From Carex sylvatica (Eukaryota > Streptophyta > Magnoliopsida > Poales > Cyperaceae): a DNA stretch of 18,031 nt. Positions 1 to 9,220 of this stretch are shown in pieces; the stretch's first letter is position 1; each line of letters starts with the position of its first letter. Position numbers and translations under genes: made by a program. The notes under the pieces are model-generated. The model saw nothing but the letters and a program-made list of their open reading frames with translations. It did not search any database and was not told the DNA's origin. The stretch spans positions 1-18,031 of the forward strand of contig CAXKVR010000940.1 in the NCBI GenBank assembly GCA_964058845.1, read 5' to 3'.

Positions 1-315
1 GATGTGAATTTACACAACAGCTTCAACTGTTTGTAGTAAAATCCATTCAACATATTGAATTTGATACTCTATTTGCGTTGTACAACTTGCGGAAATAAGA
101 TCATCCGATATTTAAATGGTCAATTTCAACTCTAAACTGGATAAAAAAAGGAAAAAACTAGATCCAAGATGCACAGAATTCCTCAAGGCTAAAGAGAGAA
201 AAACTTCAATGTCAACTTAAACTGAATAAAAAAATTATAACATGAAATTTTAAAATGTTTTTCAACAACATAAGAAAATAAACATGTAGAGGAGCACAAT
301 TTTTGGAAACAACAT

Positions 316-364
316 GAGGGGCCAACATGGTAAGTATTGATTACTAGAGGGGCCAACATGGTAA
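316..364. repeat. Two-copy direct repeat downstream of FolD gene
   Basis: The 18-base string GAGGGGCCAACATGGTAA occurs at 316-333 and again at 347-364, a period of 31 bases. It lies about 170 bases past the FolD stop codon, in its 3' flank or untranslated region. No function is assigned. Confidence 0.8.
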
Positions 365-427
365 CTGCTAAACTTTTGAGACTAAAATAATAGAAATAAT
401 GTTGTAAAAAATGTATATGAAAAAAAT

Positions 428-525
428 AAATTTACATGTAAACCAAAGTAATAAAGTCATAAACCAATGAAAAAACAGCATAAGAGGAATAATTTTTTTT
501 TTAAATTTACATGTAAACCAAAGTA
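428..525. repeat. 23-bp direct repeat with palindromic core, FolD 3' flank
   Basis: An identical 23-base segment occurs at 428-450 and 503-525. Both copies contain the perfect palindrome TTTACATGTAAA. The second copy ends 11 bases from the FolD stop codon, so it would lie in the 3' UTR. I see no canonical AATAAA for the minus-strand transcript in this stretch. The rest of 1-535 is AT-rich with no coding signal. Confidence 0.75.
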
Positions 526-535
526 TTTAATGAAA

Positions 536-3500
536 TCAGGCACTCGATCTAAAGGCATCCGTTGCGGCATCTAGTGTGTTAGAAAGAAGCATTGCGATAG
601 TCACCGGGCCCACACCGCCTGGCACAGGTGTAATTGCAGAGACTAGCTTCACTGCCTCGTCAAAATGGACATCTCCAGTTAAGCGGTACCCATGCTCACT
701 ATCAGAATCCTTATAATATAAAAAAAGATATGAGTTGAAATTGCTTCAAAACCTGTGCAAAAATTAACCACCAAAGAAGGAAAGAATGTGCAAAAAGAAA
801 AATGAGTCAATTGTGTTCAAATGGCTGGTACCGGTACTAGACCTGATTTGGTGCAGCATGAAACTGGCACACAAGTTCATATTATACCTCAATAGGATTG
901 GTACCGACATCAATTACAACAGCGCCTCTCTTTAACCAGCTGCCTCTGACAAGATTGGCGACTCCGGCTGCTGAAATTACAATATCAGCCTCACGTGTTA
1001 TTTCTTCTGGTTTGGGAGTGTACGCATGAACTATGCTCACTGTTGCATGATGTCTCTGAAAAAATGATCAAAAGAAATGACTATTTAAAGCAAATCACAG
1101 CATATGTTGCCAATTGCACCCAACTTTTCTTACATTTTCTCCTATCACCGCAAAAATTAGTCAGAATATTGCAAAACATCCACTTAGATCAATTGGATAA
1201 AAAATGCATTTTATTTTATATATTGACAACTTTGCCCCCCCCCCCCCCCCCCCCCCCCCTCTGCAACAATACATGTTATTTTCGATAATCAGGAAAATGT
1301 AGTAATTTTGTACTTGGCTAAACCTCTGACGGTCTGCTGTTATTCGAAATCCAAAAACTTCTATTTGCAAGAGCAGGGTTCAAATGTGCTTTCATACCTC
1401 ATATTTTTATTTTTATTTTCAAAGTCCAAACAATCGATCTGAACCGCTCAACATGATCTCCATATTAAAATGTGCTTGGAGACCAAATTTTCTGTTTTTG
1501 GAACTTTTTTTACTATTTTTTTAGAAAGGTGCAAAATCTGGACCATCTAAGAACAGTGATTTTGTACCTATCTAAAAAAATAGTAAAAAACTTTCAAAAA
1601 ATATAAAATTTGGTCTCCAAGCACTTTTAATATGGAGATCATGTGGAGCGGTTCGGATCGACTTTTTGGACTTTACAACCTGAGATAAGGATGTGACTGT
1701 GAGGCACGATTGAGATATGAAAGACATCAGTCATTTGAACCCTACTCTATTTGCAAATACTGCAAAAATTTCGGGTAAGTTTGTGTGCAAAAAAAAAGGG
1801 AACAATAAATAGATACCTGTAGGAGTGAGGATGTGGGGAGGCCAACGACCTTGCTTCGTCCGATGACAACAGCGTGTTTCCCCATGAGGTCGATCTGGTA
1901 CTGTAGTAACAACCCAACACATGCCTTGGCAGCGCACGGTATGAAAAGGGGCTTCCGGGCCCGCAATGCAAGATTACCAACATTTAATGGGTGAAACCCG
2001 TCTACATCTTTCTCTAAGCTAATGGCCCCTAGTATTCTCTCTTCATCCATGTGCTGAATTCACAAACAGCTATTATTTAGTTTAGTTTGTTATTTTAATG
2101 AAAGGAAATAAAAGGCAAACAGAGAGGTTATATCACCAAATTGCAAAAGCCCCAAACCCTGCTCTCCGGGTCCATGTATCCTATACAACTCAAGAATTTA
2201 TAAACTATTTTTTTTTAAATTAAGGAGAAATTAATAAATAATTAAAATCTTATGGCTGCATTCATTAAATGCAAATTTTAAAAGCCCCAATTTTCACATT
2301 TCTCAAGTCTTATCGGTTAACTTAATTGCAGAGAAGCCGTAATTTATTAAAAGGCTGCAAAATGATACCCGGAAACACTGTTCGAGTGGAAAACTAATCA
2401 TTTTAAAGGCTTATTATCTGAATAGTATTTATCGATGTAGAGGCTTTTTGCAATTTATAAAGGCAAAAAACAAAAACAATGAAGGAAACAAGAATGAACA
2501 AGGAATGTAGCTCATGAATCATGGTAAGGGGTGAAGATATTGACGGAGCAGTTTTTAATTCATGTAGAGATTGGACAATAGAGTCAAACCAGCACTGTCA
2601 AAAAAAAAAAAAAAAACAGCGCTACATATGACTACTCGTGCTCTGCATGAACTAAAATTTGCTCTTTTATAATGTTTATCCCATAGATAGAGCTTCTCGA
2701 AACGAAAGTATACCTGTGGTAAAGGCAGTTGCACAAGGATGCCATGAACAGAGGGGTCTTCATTAAATCTTTTAACAGACTCTACTACTTCCTCATCTGA
2801 GCATGAATCAGGTAATTGCACCACTAAAGACCTTATTCCCACCTCATTGCATGCCTTTATTTTGTGCCTCACATAGCTCTGAGAATCTCTCCTCTGCCCG
2901 ACTAATATCACCGCCAATCCAGGGACCTTCCCATAAGAGCTTTTTAAATTTTGGACTGTTTTGGAAATTTCTGATCTTATTTCCTCAGCAATTGATTTAC
3001 CATCAATTATAGTTGGTGGTGCATCATGGTTGACTACAAGATCAAAAGTCTATATACTTAAATAACATAGCCTGCAAAGTGTTCGAGTAAAAGCCTAACT
3101 GAAAACTCATCTAACAACAAATGTTCTAGTTAATGCACCATCTCAATTACAATTCCTATTGCTTCCTAGTTCACTTCATGTCAATTAAATAAAACAAAAA
3201 ACAAAGAATAACCCAATAGTAATATAGCTCGCAAGGTGTTTGTGAAAATGCCCCACCAAGAAAGTAAAAACCTTTTGAATAAATAAACAGTGCGGTAGCA
3301 TGTGGATTCAAAGCACTCACCTCCACCTCCTGGTGATGTGCGAGGAGGTACGGTAGAGTTGAGTGGGGTCCAGATGTCAGGGAGGTCAGGACCTAATATG
3401 GAGCTGCTTCTCTTCTCGGCCTCAGTGTCAACTGTAGCGTGGAATCGGCGAAAGAGGCGCGAGAAGAGAGATGAAGGTGATGATGAATTTGGCGCCAATT

Positions 3501-3549
3501 TTTTCTTTAGAAAAGAGGAGGTGAAGGACCGGCCCCCGGCACCTCTCAT
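536..3549 (-). CDS. FOLD: Bifunctional methylenetetrahydrofolate dehydrogenase/cyclohydrolase (FolD), probable mitochondrial form, 5 exons
   Basis: This enzyme interconverts 5,10-methylene-, 5,10-methenyl- and 10-formyl-tetrahydrofolate using NADP(H). Coding exons on the minus strand are 3549-3321, 3033-2714, 2053-1817, 1055-888 and 709-536; every intron is GT-AG. Intron 1 interrupts codon 77 and the others fall between codons. The product has 375 residues. Residues 1-40 are rich in Ser, Arg and Lys with no acidic residue and contain RLFRRFHA, which suggests a mitochondrial presequence. Family landmarks are SYVRHKIK with Tyr130 and Lys134, GILVQLPLP with Gln178, KDVDGFHP with Asp201, the nucleotide-binding GRSKVVGLP at 248-256, and [10 protein letters not shown] at 348-357. 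An in-frame TAG lies 15 bases before the ATG, fixing the start. Oddities are PCAAKAC at 222-228, where I expect PCTPKGC, and Val for the usual Met in the C-terminal signature. The enzyme is certain; compartment and isoform are inferred. Confidence 0.95.
1235..1259. repeat. C25 homopolymer tract in FolD intron 3
   Basis: Twenty-five consecutive C residues lie on the plus strand within intron 3 (1816-1056). The FolD pre-mRNA would therefore carry a G25 run about 180 bases before the acceptor of exon 4. Such a run can form G-quadruplexes and is prone to length change and sequencing error. Confidence 0.95.
1371..1747. mobile_element. Mutator-type foldback MITE inside FolD intron 3
   Basis: The 377-bp element starts GAGCAGGGTTCAAATG and ends with the inverse of GAGTAGGGTTCAAATG, so 15 of 16 terminal bases match. 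It is flanked by a perfect 9-bp duplication, TATTTGCAA, at 1362-1370 and 1748-1756. A 9-bp duplication is characteristic of the Mutator superfamily. Most of the length pairs with itself: the arm from 1421 (AAAGTCC, GATCTGAACCGCTC, GATCTCCATATTAAAA) recurs inverted up to 1674. It has no coding capacity. A CAGGG hAT-style end was considered, but no 8-bp duplication abuts that boundary. Confidence 0.88.
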
Positions 3550-3597
3550 ATCTCTCTCTTTCTAAAATCTAGAATCTGTTTCGGATGTGATAACACT
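3550..3597 (-). promoter_or_regulatory. FolD 5' leader, GA-rich
   Basis: On the minus strand the leader next to the start codon reads as a short GA-rich run, GAAAGAGAGAGAT, directly before ATG. An in-frame TAG at 3564-3562 excludes a longer N-terminus. Only 48 bases separate the ATG from a repetitive element beginning at 3598, so transcription start and core promoter probably fall in or beside that element. No convincing TATA box was identified. Confidence 0.45.
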
Positions 3598-4128
3598 TAG
3601 GGGTGTTCAAACGGTTCGGTTTAATCGGTTTTGGACCGAACTGAATTAGTTCGGTTTAAACGATTTGGTTATTTTGGTTTATTGGATCGGTTCGGTTGAA
3701 TTTTTAAAACCGAATTATAACTTCGGTTCGGTTCGGTTTGAAAAATTTCAAAACCAAAATAACCGAACCTACCGAACTTTCATATAATATGAATTTGATC
3801 CAAACCACCCCGGTTTATTTCTTAATACTCCGGTTTATTTCTTAATCAATTGCTTTAAATACTTGATTTATTTCTAAATATCTTAGTTTATTTCTTAATA
3901 TTCCGGTTTATTTCTTAATATACTTCGGTTTATTATAAATCAATTGTTTTAAATAAAAAAATTAATTAATTTCGGTTTGAACCGAACAAACCGAACAAAT
4001 CGAAATAAAACTTCGGTTCGGTTCGGTTCGGTTGCAATGCTAATTCGGTTCAGTTCGGTTCTATTTTTAAAACCGAATTATAACTTTGGTTTGCCAAGTT
4101 CGATTCGGTTTCAACCGGAGATGCAATT
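3598..4128. mobile_element. CGGTTCGGTT-rich hAT-like element upstream of FolD
   Basis: The region begins TAGGGGTGTTCAAACGG, a common hAT MITE terminus in plants. It is filled with CGGTTCGGTTT motifs and their inverse AACCGAACC, plus a 'CGGTTTATTTCTTAATA' motif repeated around 3830-3930. The left flank ATAACACT resembles TTAACACT at 4129-4136, a possible 8-bp target duplication with one mismatch, but the right terminus is degenerate. Predicted peptides here (for example Asn-Arg-Thr repeats) are products of the repeat, not genes. Confidence 0.55.
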
Positions 4129-4190
4129 AACACTTACCATTAACTACGAGTCTACGAGTCCGTATCCCCTCAGGTACCGGAGATGCAATT
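4115..4190. repeat. 14-bp direct repeat, 62-bp period
   Basis: CCGGAGATGCAATT occurs at 4115-4128 and 4177-4190. The first copy sits at the putative right edge of the upstream hAT-like element, so the pair may mark a duplicated element end. Confidence 0.7.
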
Positions 4191-4199
4191 TAAAAAAAT

Positions 4200-4365
4200 G
4201 AACGGCTCAGATCAATTTCATCCATATCAAACTCAATCCGGTCATCCGGTGCCTGTTGATGTTTAGGGTCTTCTTTGAGATTCGTGCTAAGTAAAATGAA
4301 CATTCTAGATTTACCAAATTTCAAAATATCTAAAGTAACTCAAATTTTTTAGATCTGAACCGTTC
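4200..4365. repeat. Short inverted repeat, possible decayed MITE
   Basis: GAACGGCTCAGATC at 4200-4213 is matched in inverse by GATCTGAACCGTTC at 4352-4365 (13 of 14 bases). The same motif family occurs in the arms of the foldback elements at 1371-1747 and 15690-16015, so this may be a decayed or partial relative. No target duplication was found. Confidence 0.45.
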
Positions 4366-4390
4366 GATATGTACTCCACTTTGGTCTGAT

Positions 4391-5261
4391 TGATCCGAAT
4401 TCTGATCAGACGTTCTATCTTCGAAAGCAATATTTGAGGTACTTCAGAGTAACGGGCCACATAAATACCGGTCCATATCCACTTTGGGATTTGACCAGAT
4501 TATAAAAGTTCGCACTGGATCTGAACTCGTGAGTCCATACTCTAGCGACGCTAACCCATCCCATTTGATTTTGTTGGGCTTGGGCTTGGGCCTGAACTCA
4601 AGTTTTGATCGCTAAACCATCCTGGATTACTTGAAAAAATGACTTGCAATTAAATTACGAATATTTGTAACAAATGAACATCAATGCAATAATGAATATT
4701 GAAAGATGATACAATTTTCATAAAAAAAATTCAAACAAATAAGTTAAAATTTGTGAAAGCATCACAGCTATGGCCAAGTAAAAAGATGCAAAATAGTGCT
4801 ATTTGCCCAAGTAAAAAGATGATGCAAAATACAAAATTTTGAAATTACAACATTGCATGTGTTATGTAAGGCGAAATCCCAAGTACATCATCTATACCGA
4901 CATTTTTATTTTTACCCAATTAAAAATTTATTTAATAATAATAACCAAAATTTATAAATAATTTTAAAAATATCTGAATCGTGAAAAAATTCCACGGTTT
5001 CAATTTTTTTTACAAAACAGAAATTTGTATTTATTTTTCATTTTTTGTATGGAAATATTAGAAATATTGGATATATTTCTTTGAAATTAGATGGAATACA
5101 ACATAATTTGATTTATTAGAAAAACTGTAACAAATAACTCGGATCAATATTTTTCAGGCCAGATTTTTCGTGGCTATAAAAAAAATTAATATATTTCATT
5201 ATGTGTTATTGTAAAAAAATAAAAATGCATGGATCCTGAGTTATTGATCCCGGTTCAAAAG
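4391..5261. other. AT-rich intergenic stretch, no gene seen
   Basis: There is no credible reading frame. The only structure noted is a direct repeat of CCAAGTAAAAAGATG followed by CAAAATA, at 4774-4795 and 4807-4831 (33-base period). The last bases, AAAAG at 5257-5261, abut the retrotransposon and would be its 5' target duplication, but the other copy is lost. Confidence 0.6.
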
Positions 5262-5427
5262 TGTTACGTTACGAAATTTTTATAATTTATTTTCAAGGGA
5301 TTTAAAAGCAAGAATCGAATGCTAATAAAATAGAAGTTTAAACCTTAATTAAGGTTTTCCTAGATAAGTAAATCAAGTGTGAATTGAAACCGCGTCGAAA
5401 ATACGAGTTTTTGGAACTTTATAGGCT

Positions 5428-5813
5428 CAGTGCGTCCGCACTGTTGGTGAGTGCGGATGGATGATCCGTACTGACCCCAGCTCTTTTTCTGAAAACTGAC
5501 TAAGTCCTGAGTGCGGGTGTCTCGACCCACACTGAATTTCAATGCGGACGCATTAGGCTCGGACTTTTCTTGATTCAGTGCCGTTTTGAGAAAAAAATTG
5601 GCTAAGTACTGAGTGCGTCCGCACTCATGAATTTCATGTGGTTTTTCTGAAATCCTAAAATCTGTCCAAGTGATGAGTACGGGTGACTAACCCGCACTGA
5701 AAATGAGTGCGTCAGCACTAGAGTATTTTGTTGTGTTTCTGTGCCGTTTGAATTCTGACAATGGCTGAGTGCGGGTGGCCGACCCGCACTGAAAACGAGT
5801 GCATCCGCACTCA
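5428..5813 (+). repeat. Array of about nine small hairpins within the LTR
   Basis: Two related palindrome types recur. Type A is AGTGCGGGT, a 5-6 base loop, then ACCCGCACT, with copies near 5450, 5509, 5675 and 5766. Type B is GAGTGCGTCCGCACTC or a variant, near 5428, 5541, 5609, 5705 and 5796. In the last two pairs an A hairpin is followed by a B hairpin about 30 bases later, and these A-B pairs recur 91 bases apart. Mismatches in one arm are often G-T or single changes. The array lies in the presumed U3 region, upstream of the TATA-like box. Confidence 0.8.
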
Positions 5814-6444
5814 GAGAGATTTTTAATCAAAACTCATATTTTCTTTCTTTTTATTTCTCTCTTTCTCCTTCGTCCCTTCCCCTTTGTCTTGTGTGTTCCG
5901 TCAAAAGAAGAAGAAAACGAGAGAGAGAGCTCCCTCCCCCTCTCAAACAACCTAAAGGCCTGAGAAATCGAAAGTAGAAGTGAGAAACTGGCTGTAGATC
6001 TCTCATAACCCTTCCGTTTGGTAATTGTTTCTTTCCTTTTTTCTCTCAAAGCCTTGGATTCTCTTGATTGTTTGGATTTTCATTTTAAACTCAAAATTTG
6101 TGTTTGAAACTCTTGTATACTAGTCCTTTGAGCTTCATTGTTAGTTATTTGCCGATTTTTCTCTCAATTTTGTCTCAATATTGGGATTTCCAGTTTTAGG
6201 GTTTTCGGTACCAAATTCGGAAATTTGAAAATGTGATTGATTGATTAGGCTAACCTGACCAAATAGACTTGCAATCCCTTTTTGATCTTGAAATTGTAGC
6301 ACATGTATCAGTTAATTCGAATTTTGACCAAATCAGGATTTAACCAATCGGTAAAATAAATTGTTACCAAATTGAGATGGTATATGGTTTAGAGGACCTA
6401 ATCGCAAAGTGCATAATGGTTAAGAAACGTTAAGTAAGGAAACC

Positions 6445-6452
6445 TATAAAAG
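6445..6452 (+). promoter_or_regulatory. Candidate TATA box of LTR promoter
   Basis: TATAAAAG, in the context CCTATAAAAGGGG, lies in the middle of the LTR and is the best TATA match there. It would put the transcription start near 6475-6485 and make 5262 to about 6480 the U3 region. This is motif evidence only. Confidence 0.4.
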
Positions 6453-7180
6453 GGGTATACGAATTCGGTTAAGAAAATAGGAAATAACTCGTGTCACCCA
6501 GTTGAACCTTCCGACCATTGAACCAAGCCTAAACCAAATGAATACGTGTAATATAGGTGTAGGCTCAGTCGAGCAAGAATTTGCGGAGCCATTCGAGACG
6601 CCTGATCCATAACTTCGCTATACGCTCGTCGTAATCAGGTGCGGGGTTCTTGGACTTGTTTGATGTTTTATTTTCATAAATTAGATTATTTCTCGATTGT
6701 CATGTTGAATGCTTGATTTGTTGCAAAATTGTTAGAATTCATGTGATATAGTTGATTTGCATATTTGTCTGGTTGCCAAATTGAATTGTTATTCTGTGAT
6801 CTGATTATGGTTGAAAGTCACCACAAATTGTTGATTGTGAAAAATATTGAGAATGAATTGGTGAAGTTGAGCTGTATAGCTGACTTTGATCCCAGGATCC
6901 TTCTGGCGCATTAGGTGAATGGCCCTCATGGTTTCCCAGTACCGGTTGGGATGAGAGGTGGGTGACTATATATATATACATTTATATGTTGATTGTGATT
7001 GTGTTTGTGTTTGTGGGTGACTCGTGTGTAACGTCTGTGGCTCGGGAGTATTATCCTACGTGATAATGCATTTGGAAGGTCAATTAAATGATACGATATT
7101 TCGAATGATCTCAAAGAGAATTTTCATTATATGATTTCAAACCAGACTTTAAGAAACGATTAAACCAAAGCACTACAGAT

Positions 7181-7299
7181 GAGTGTCAGATAAAGGGTCC
7201 AGCTAGGTGGATTGTCTGTAGGTGTCAGTAACCCTATAGACGAGGGTCAGATAAAGGGTCCAGCTCGGTGGAACATCTGCAGGTGCTACTAGCCTTATA
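7181..7299 (+). repeat. 61-bp tandem duplication in the LTR
   Basis: Two adjacent units share GTCAGATAAAGGGTCCAGCT, then GGTGGA and a TCTG-AGGTG segment, and both end in a CCTATA or CCTTATA string. The shared TCAGATAAAGG starts at 7186 and 7247, a period of 61 bases. The units are diverged, so the duplication is not recent. Confidence 0.8.
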
Positions 7300-7906
7300 A
7301 AAATGAGTTTAAACCTGTTATATTCTCGTTTGAACTTCATCTTGAATATTTCATTAGCTATATTTCATTTGATTATCTGTTGTCAAGCATATGCATTCAT
7401 TTATATATATTGTGGTAGAAGTGTGAAAGTGATTTCGTATGTATTTTATTTTGTGAAAATAGAGTCTGATTGCAAGTCCAATAACCTGATTGTGGCAAAT
7501 TCGCACTAAGAATAAAATTCTCACCCCCATCCTTTGGGTACTTTTACAGGTTCTAGTACGACTGGGTCTAGGGAGGCACGCGAGTAGTAGTAGGCCCCCG
7601 GTATATGTCACATTTACCATAGTCGTTATTTTTGTTATTTGACTATAGATGTGTATAATATGTACTGATTTTGTTGTATAGCTCTCTATGTCATACCTGA
7701 CAGTTGGTATCCGTTGAAAATACCTTTGATATGTTATACTTGTACTAGTCTCGGGTACTTGGATTATTATATATGACTTGTTTTATATATTTTTGTCGTG
7801 TATTCTGAGTGTTTGTTGAACTTTCTTGTAAGTATACATGGAGTTGTATGCTTACGGCGGGGGACTGTTGCGACCCGTGGCCGCGGGGTGTGACAGTTCT
7901 CTTTGG

Positions 7907-7920
7907 TGGTATCAGAGCCA
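7907..7920 (+). other. Primer binding site, initiator tRNA-Met
   Basis: TGGTATCAGAGCCA is the standard plant retrotransposon primer binding site, complementary to the 3' end of initiator methionine tRNA. It lies 11 bases after the LTR terminal CA. It fixes element orientation (plus) and the LTR right end. Confidence 0.93.
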
Positions 7921-8058
7921 TGTTGGTTTTACGTCCTAACCAGACTGATAAGATGCATGAGGGAGGTACAGGATAGTTGGGCCGTCATGACTAACGGCTT
8001 ATCTATTATAGTAATAAGTAAATACAAACTGAATAAAATGTTTCTTGTATCCAGCAGT

Positions 8059-9220
8059 ATGGAAGGACATCGAGGTAGGGGACGACCTCGAACGAGAGCT
8101 CGTGATCCTATTTAGGATCTACCTATCGAACCAGCCGCTAGTAGAGCTGAGACCGAACCTGCCGGGCCTGAGGTTCTGAGAGTGGATCTAGGGCCTAGAG
8201 GTGTGAAGAACCGGGATCGAGAGTTAGATGAGAGGTTGATCGTGGCGTACGAGAGAGGTCGCCAGGTAGAGAGGCGTGATGCGGCACCGGAGGTTCAGAG
8301 AGGTGCTCCTGAGGAGTTCAGGAGGTTATATGACTCCTTCATGCGCCTTAATCGAAACTTATTCTATGTCAGGTACCTGAGGAAGACATGGTGGAGCTAG
8401 CCGAACAACAGTTGGAGAGTGGCGCGAGGTTCTGGTGGGATGGGGCCCGACGCAGTTATATCGGGAAGAAGGTAAAGATTCCGTGGGAATGGTTTGAGCA
8501 ACAATTCACTCGACGATTTCTAAGAAACTTGCAACGAGAGGCGTTGCGGAGGAAATTCCTAGACCTAAGGCAGAATGAGCGGCCAGTGGCAGAGTACAAC
8601 AATGAATTTCTCGTCCTGTCAAGGTATGCAACAGATGTGCAGAATGACATGGTGAGATACCACAGGCAGTACTTGGACGGATTGGATGATGGTATATCCA
8701 TGATTGTAGATACCCAGCAGCTACCGAGCTTCAGGCAATGATGGATCATGCAGCTCAGGTGGAGCTGCAATGTAAGAGAAGGAAGGTGCAGATGACAAAA
8801 AGAAATGTCAAGCAGAGAGAGGATCACAACAGACAGATGAGGTCAGGGGGAGGCCCGTCGACTACTAGACCCCCTCCCAGACATATAGCGACACCTGGAT
8901 TCAGATAGGATTTCAGTCCAATGTGGTGCCGTTCATGTAACCAGGCACATTCCGAGCAAGATTGCAGACGCCACAACCGTGCATGCTTCACGTGTGGTGG
9001 CATGGAGCATTGGGCGAGAGAGTGCCCGAAGGCTGCATCGGGGTTTTCGAGGGGCAGTGATGCGAGAGGACCCACAGGACGTGAACAAAGTGGACCACCA
9101 TCTCGGGGTCGAGGTGTTTCGCAGCCAAGCGGAGGCAGAACTGGAGGGCAAGTGTCGGCACATGCACTCGGTGTATCGGAGGTCGCCCATGACGGATCAG
9201 CGACTCAGGCCGAGACGATG
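8059..9220 (+). pseudogene. gag: Broken gag with two zinc knuckles
   Basis: A structural capsid/nucleocapsid region starts with a basic Gly-Arg-rich segment (MEGHRGRGRPR). Stops interrupt it at 8113-8115 and 8906-8908. Near 8370 the reading frame jumps: a frame with LNRNLF meets one with PEEDMVELA and ARFWWDGARR. Family gags have several dozen residues between these blocks, so a deletion is likely. A second shift falls near 8715-8735. Two zinc-binding motifs follow: CRSCNQAHSEQDC (CX2CX3HX4C, 8927-8965) and CFTCGGMEHWAREC (canonical CX2CX4HX4C, 8984-9025). The gene cannot make full-length Gag. Confidence 0.85.

Larger units (their letters stand above)
5262..7895 (+). repeat. 5' LTR of the Ty3/gypsy element
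   Basis: The right end is firm: GTGTGACA ends 11 bases before the primer binding site. The left end is placed at TGTTACG (5262), which gives TG...CA termini and short imperfect inverted ends, for a length of 2634 bp. The LTR contains a hairpin array (5428-5813), a pyrimidine-rich tract (about 5838-5890), a TATA-like box (6445-6452) and a 61-bp tandem duplication (7181-7299). Short reading frames inside it look fortuitous. With no 3' LTR for comparison, the left boundary is an inference. Confidence 0.65.

Noticed and set aside
995..1288. Plus-strand 97-codon frame with a polyproline run.
   Set aside because: It overlaps FolD exon 4 in antisense and the prolines come from the C25 tract.
3034..3050. 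Alternative acceptor TATATAG for FolD exon 2 at 3050.
   Set aside because: It would put a TGA in frame immediately after the junction; the acceptor TTGTAG at 3034 keeps the frame and the family alignment.
3302..3565. Plus-strand 87-codon frame opposite FolD exon 1.
   Set aside because: It is the shadow of the coding exon on the other strand; the minus strand carries the conserved protein and the splice donor.
3977..4201. Plus-strand peptide starting with Asn-Arg-Thr repeats.
   Set aside because: It is a translation of the CGAACAAACCGAACAAA repeat within the hAT-like element.
5428..5813. The regularly spaced short repeats looked superficially like a CRISPR array.
   Set aside because: Units are palindromes of two types with uneven spacing and diverged sequence, the context is a plant LTR, and there are no cas genes.
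7303..7620. Short frames on both strands in the LTR.
   Set aside because: There is no family resemblance; LTRs rarely encode proteins and composition is AT-driven.
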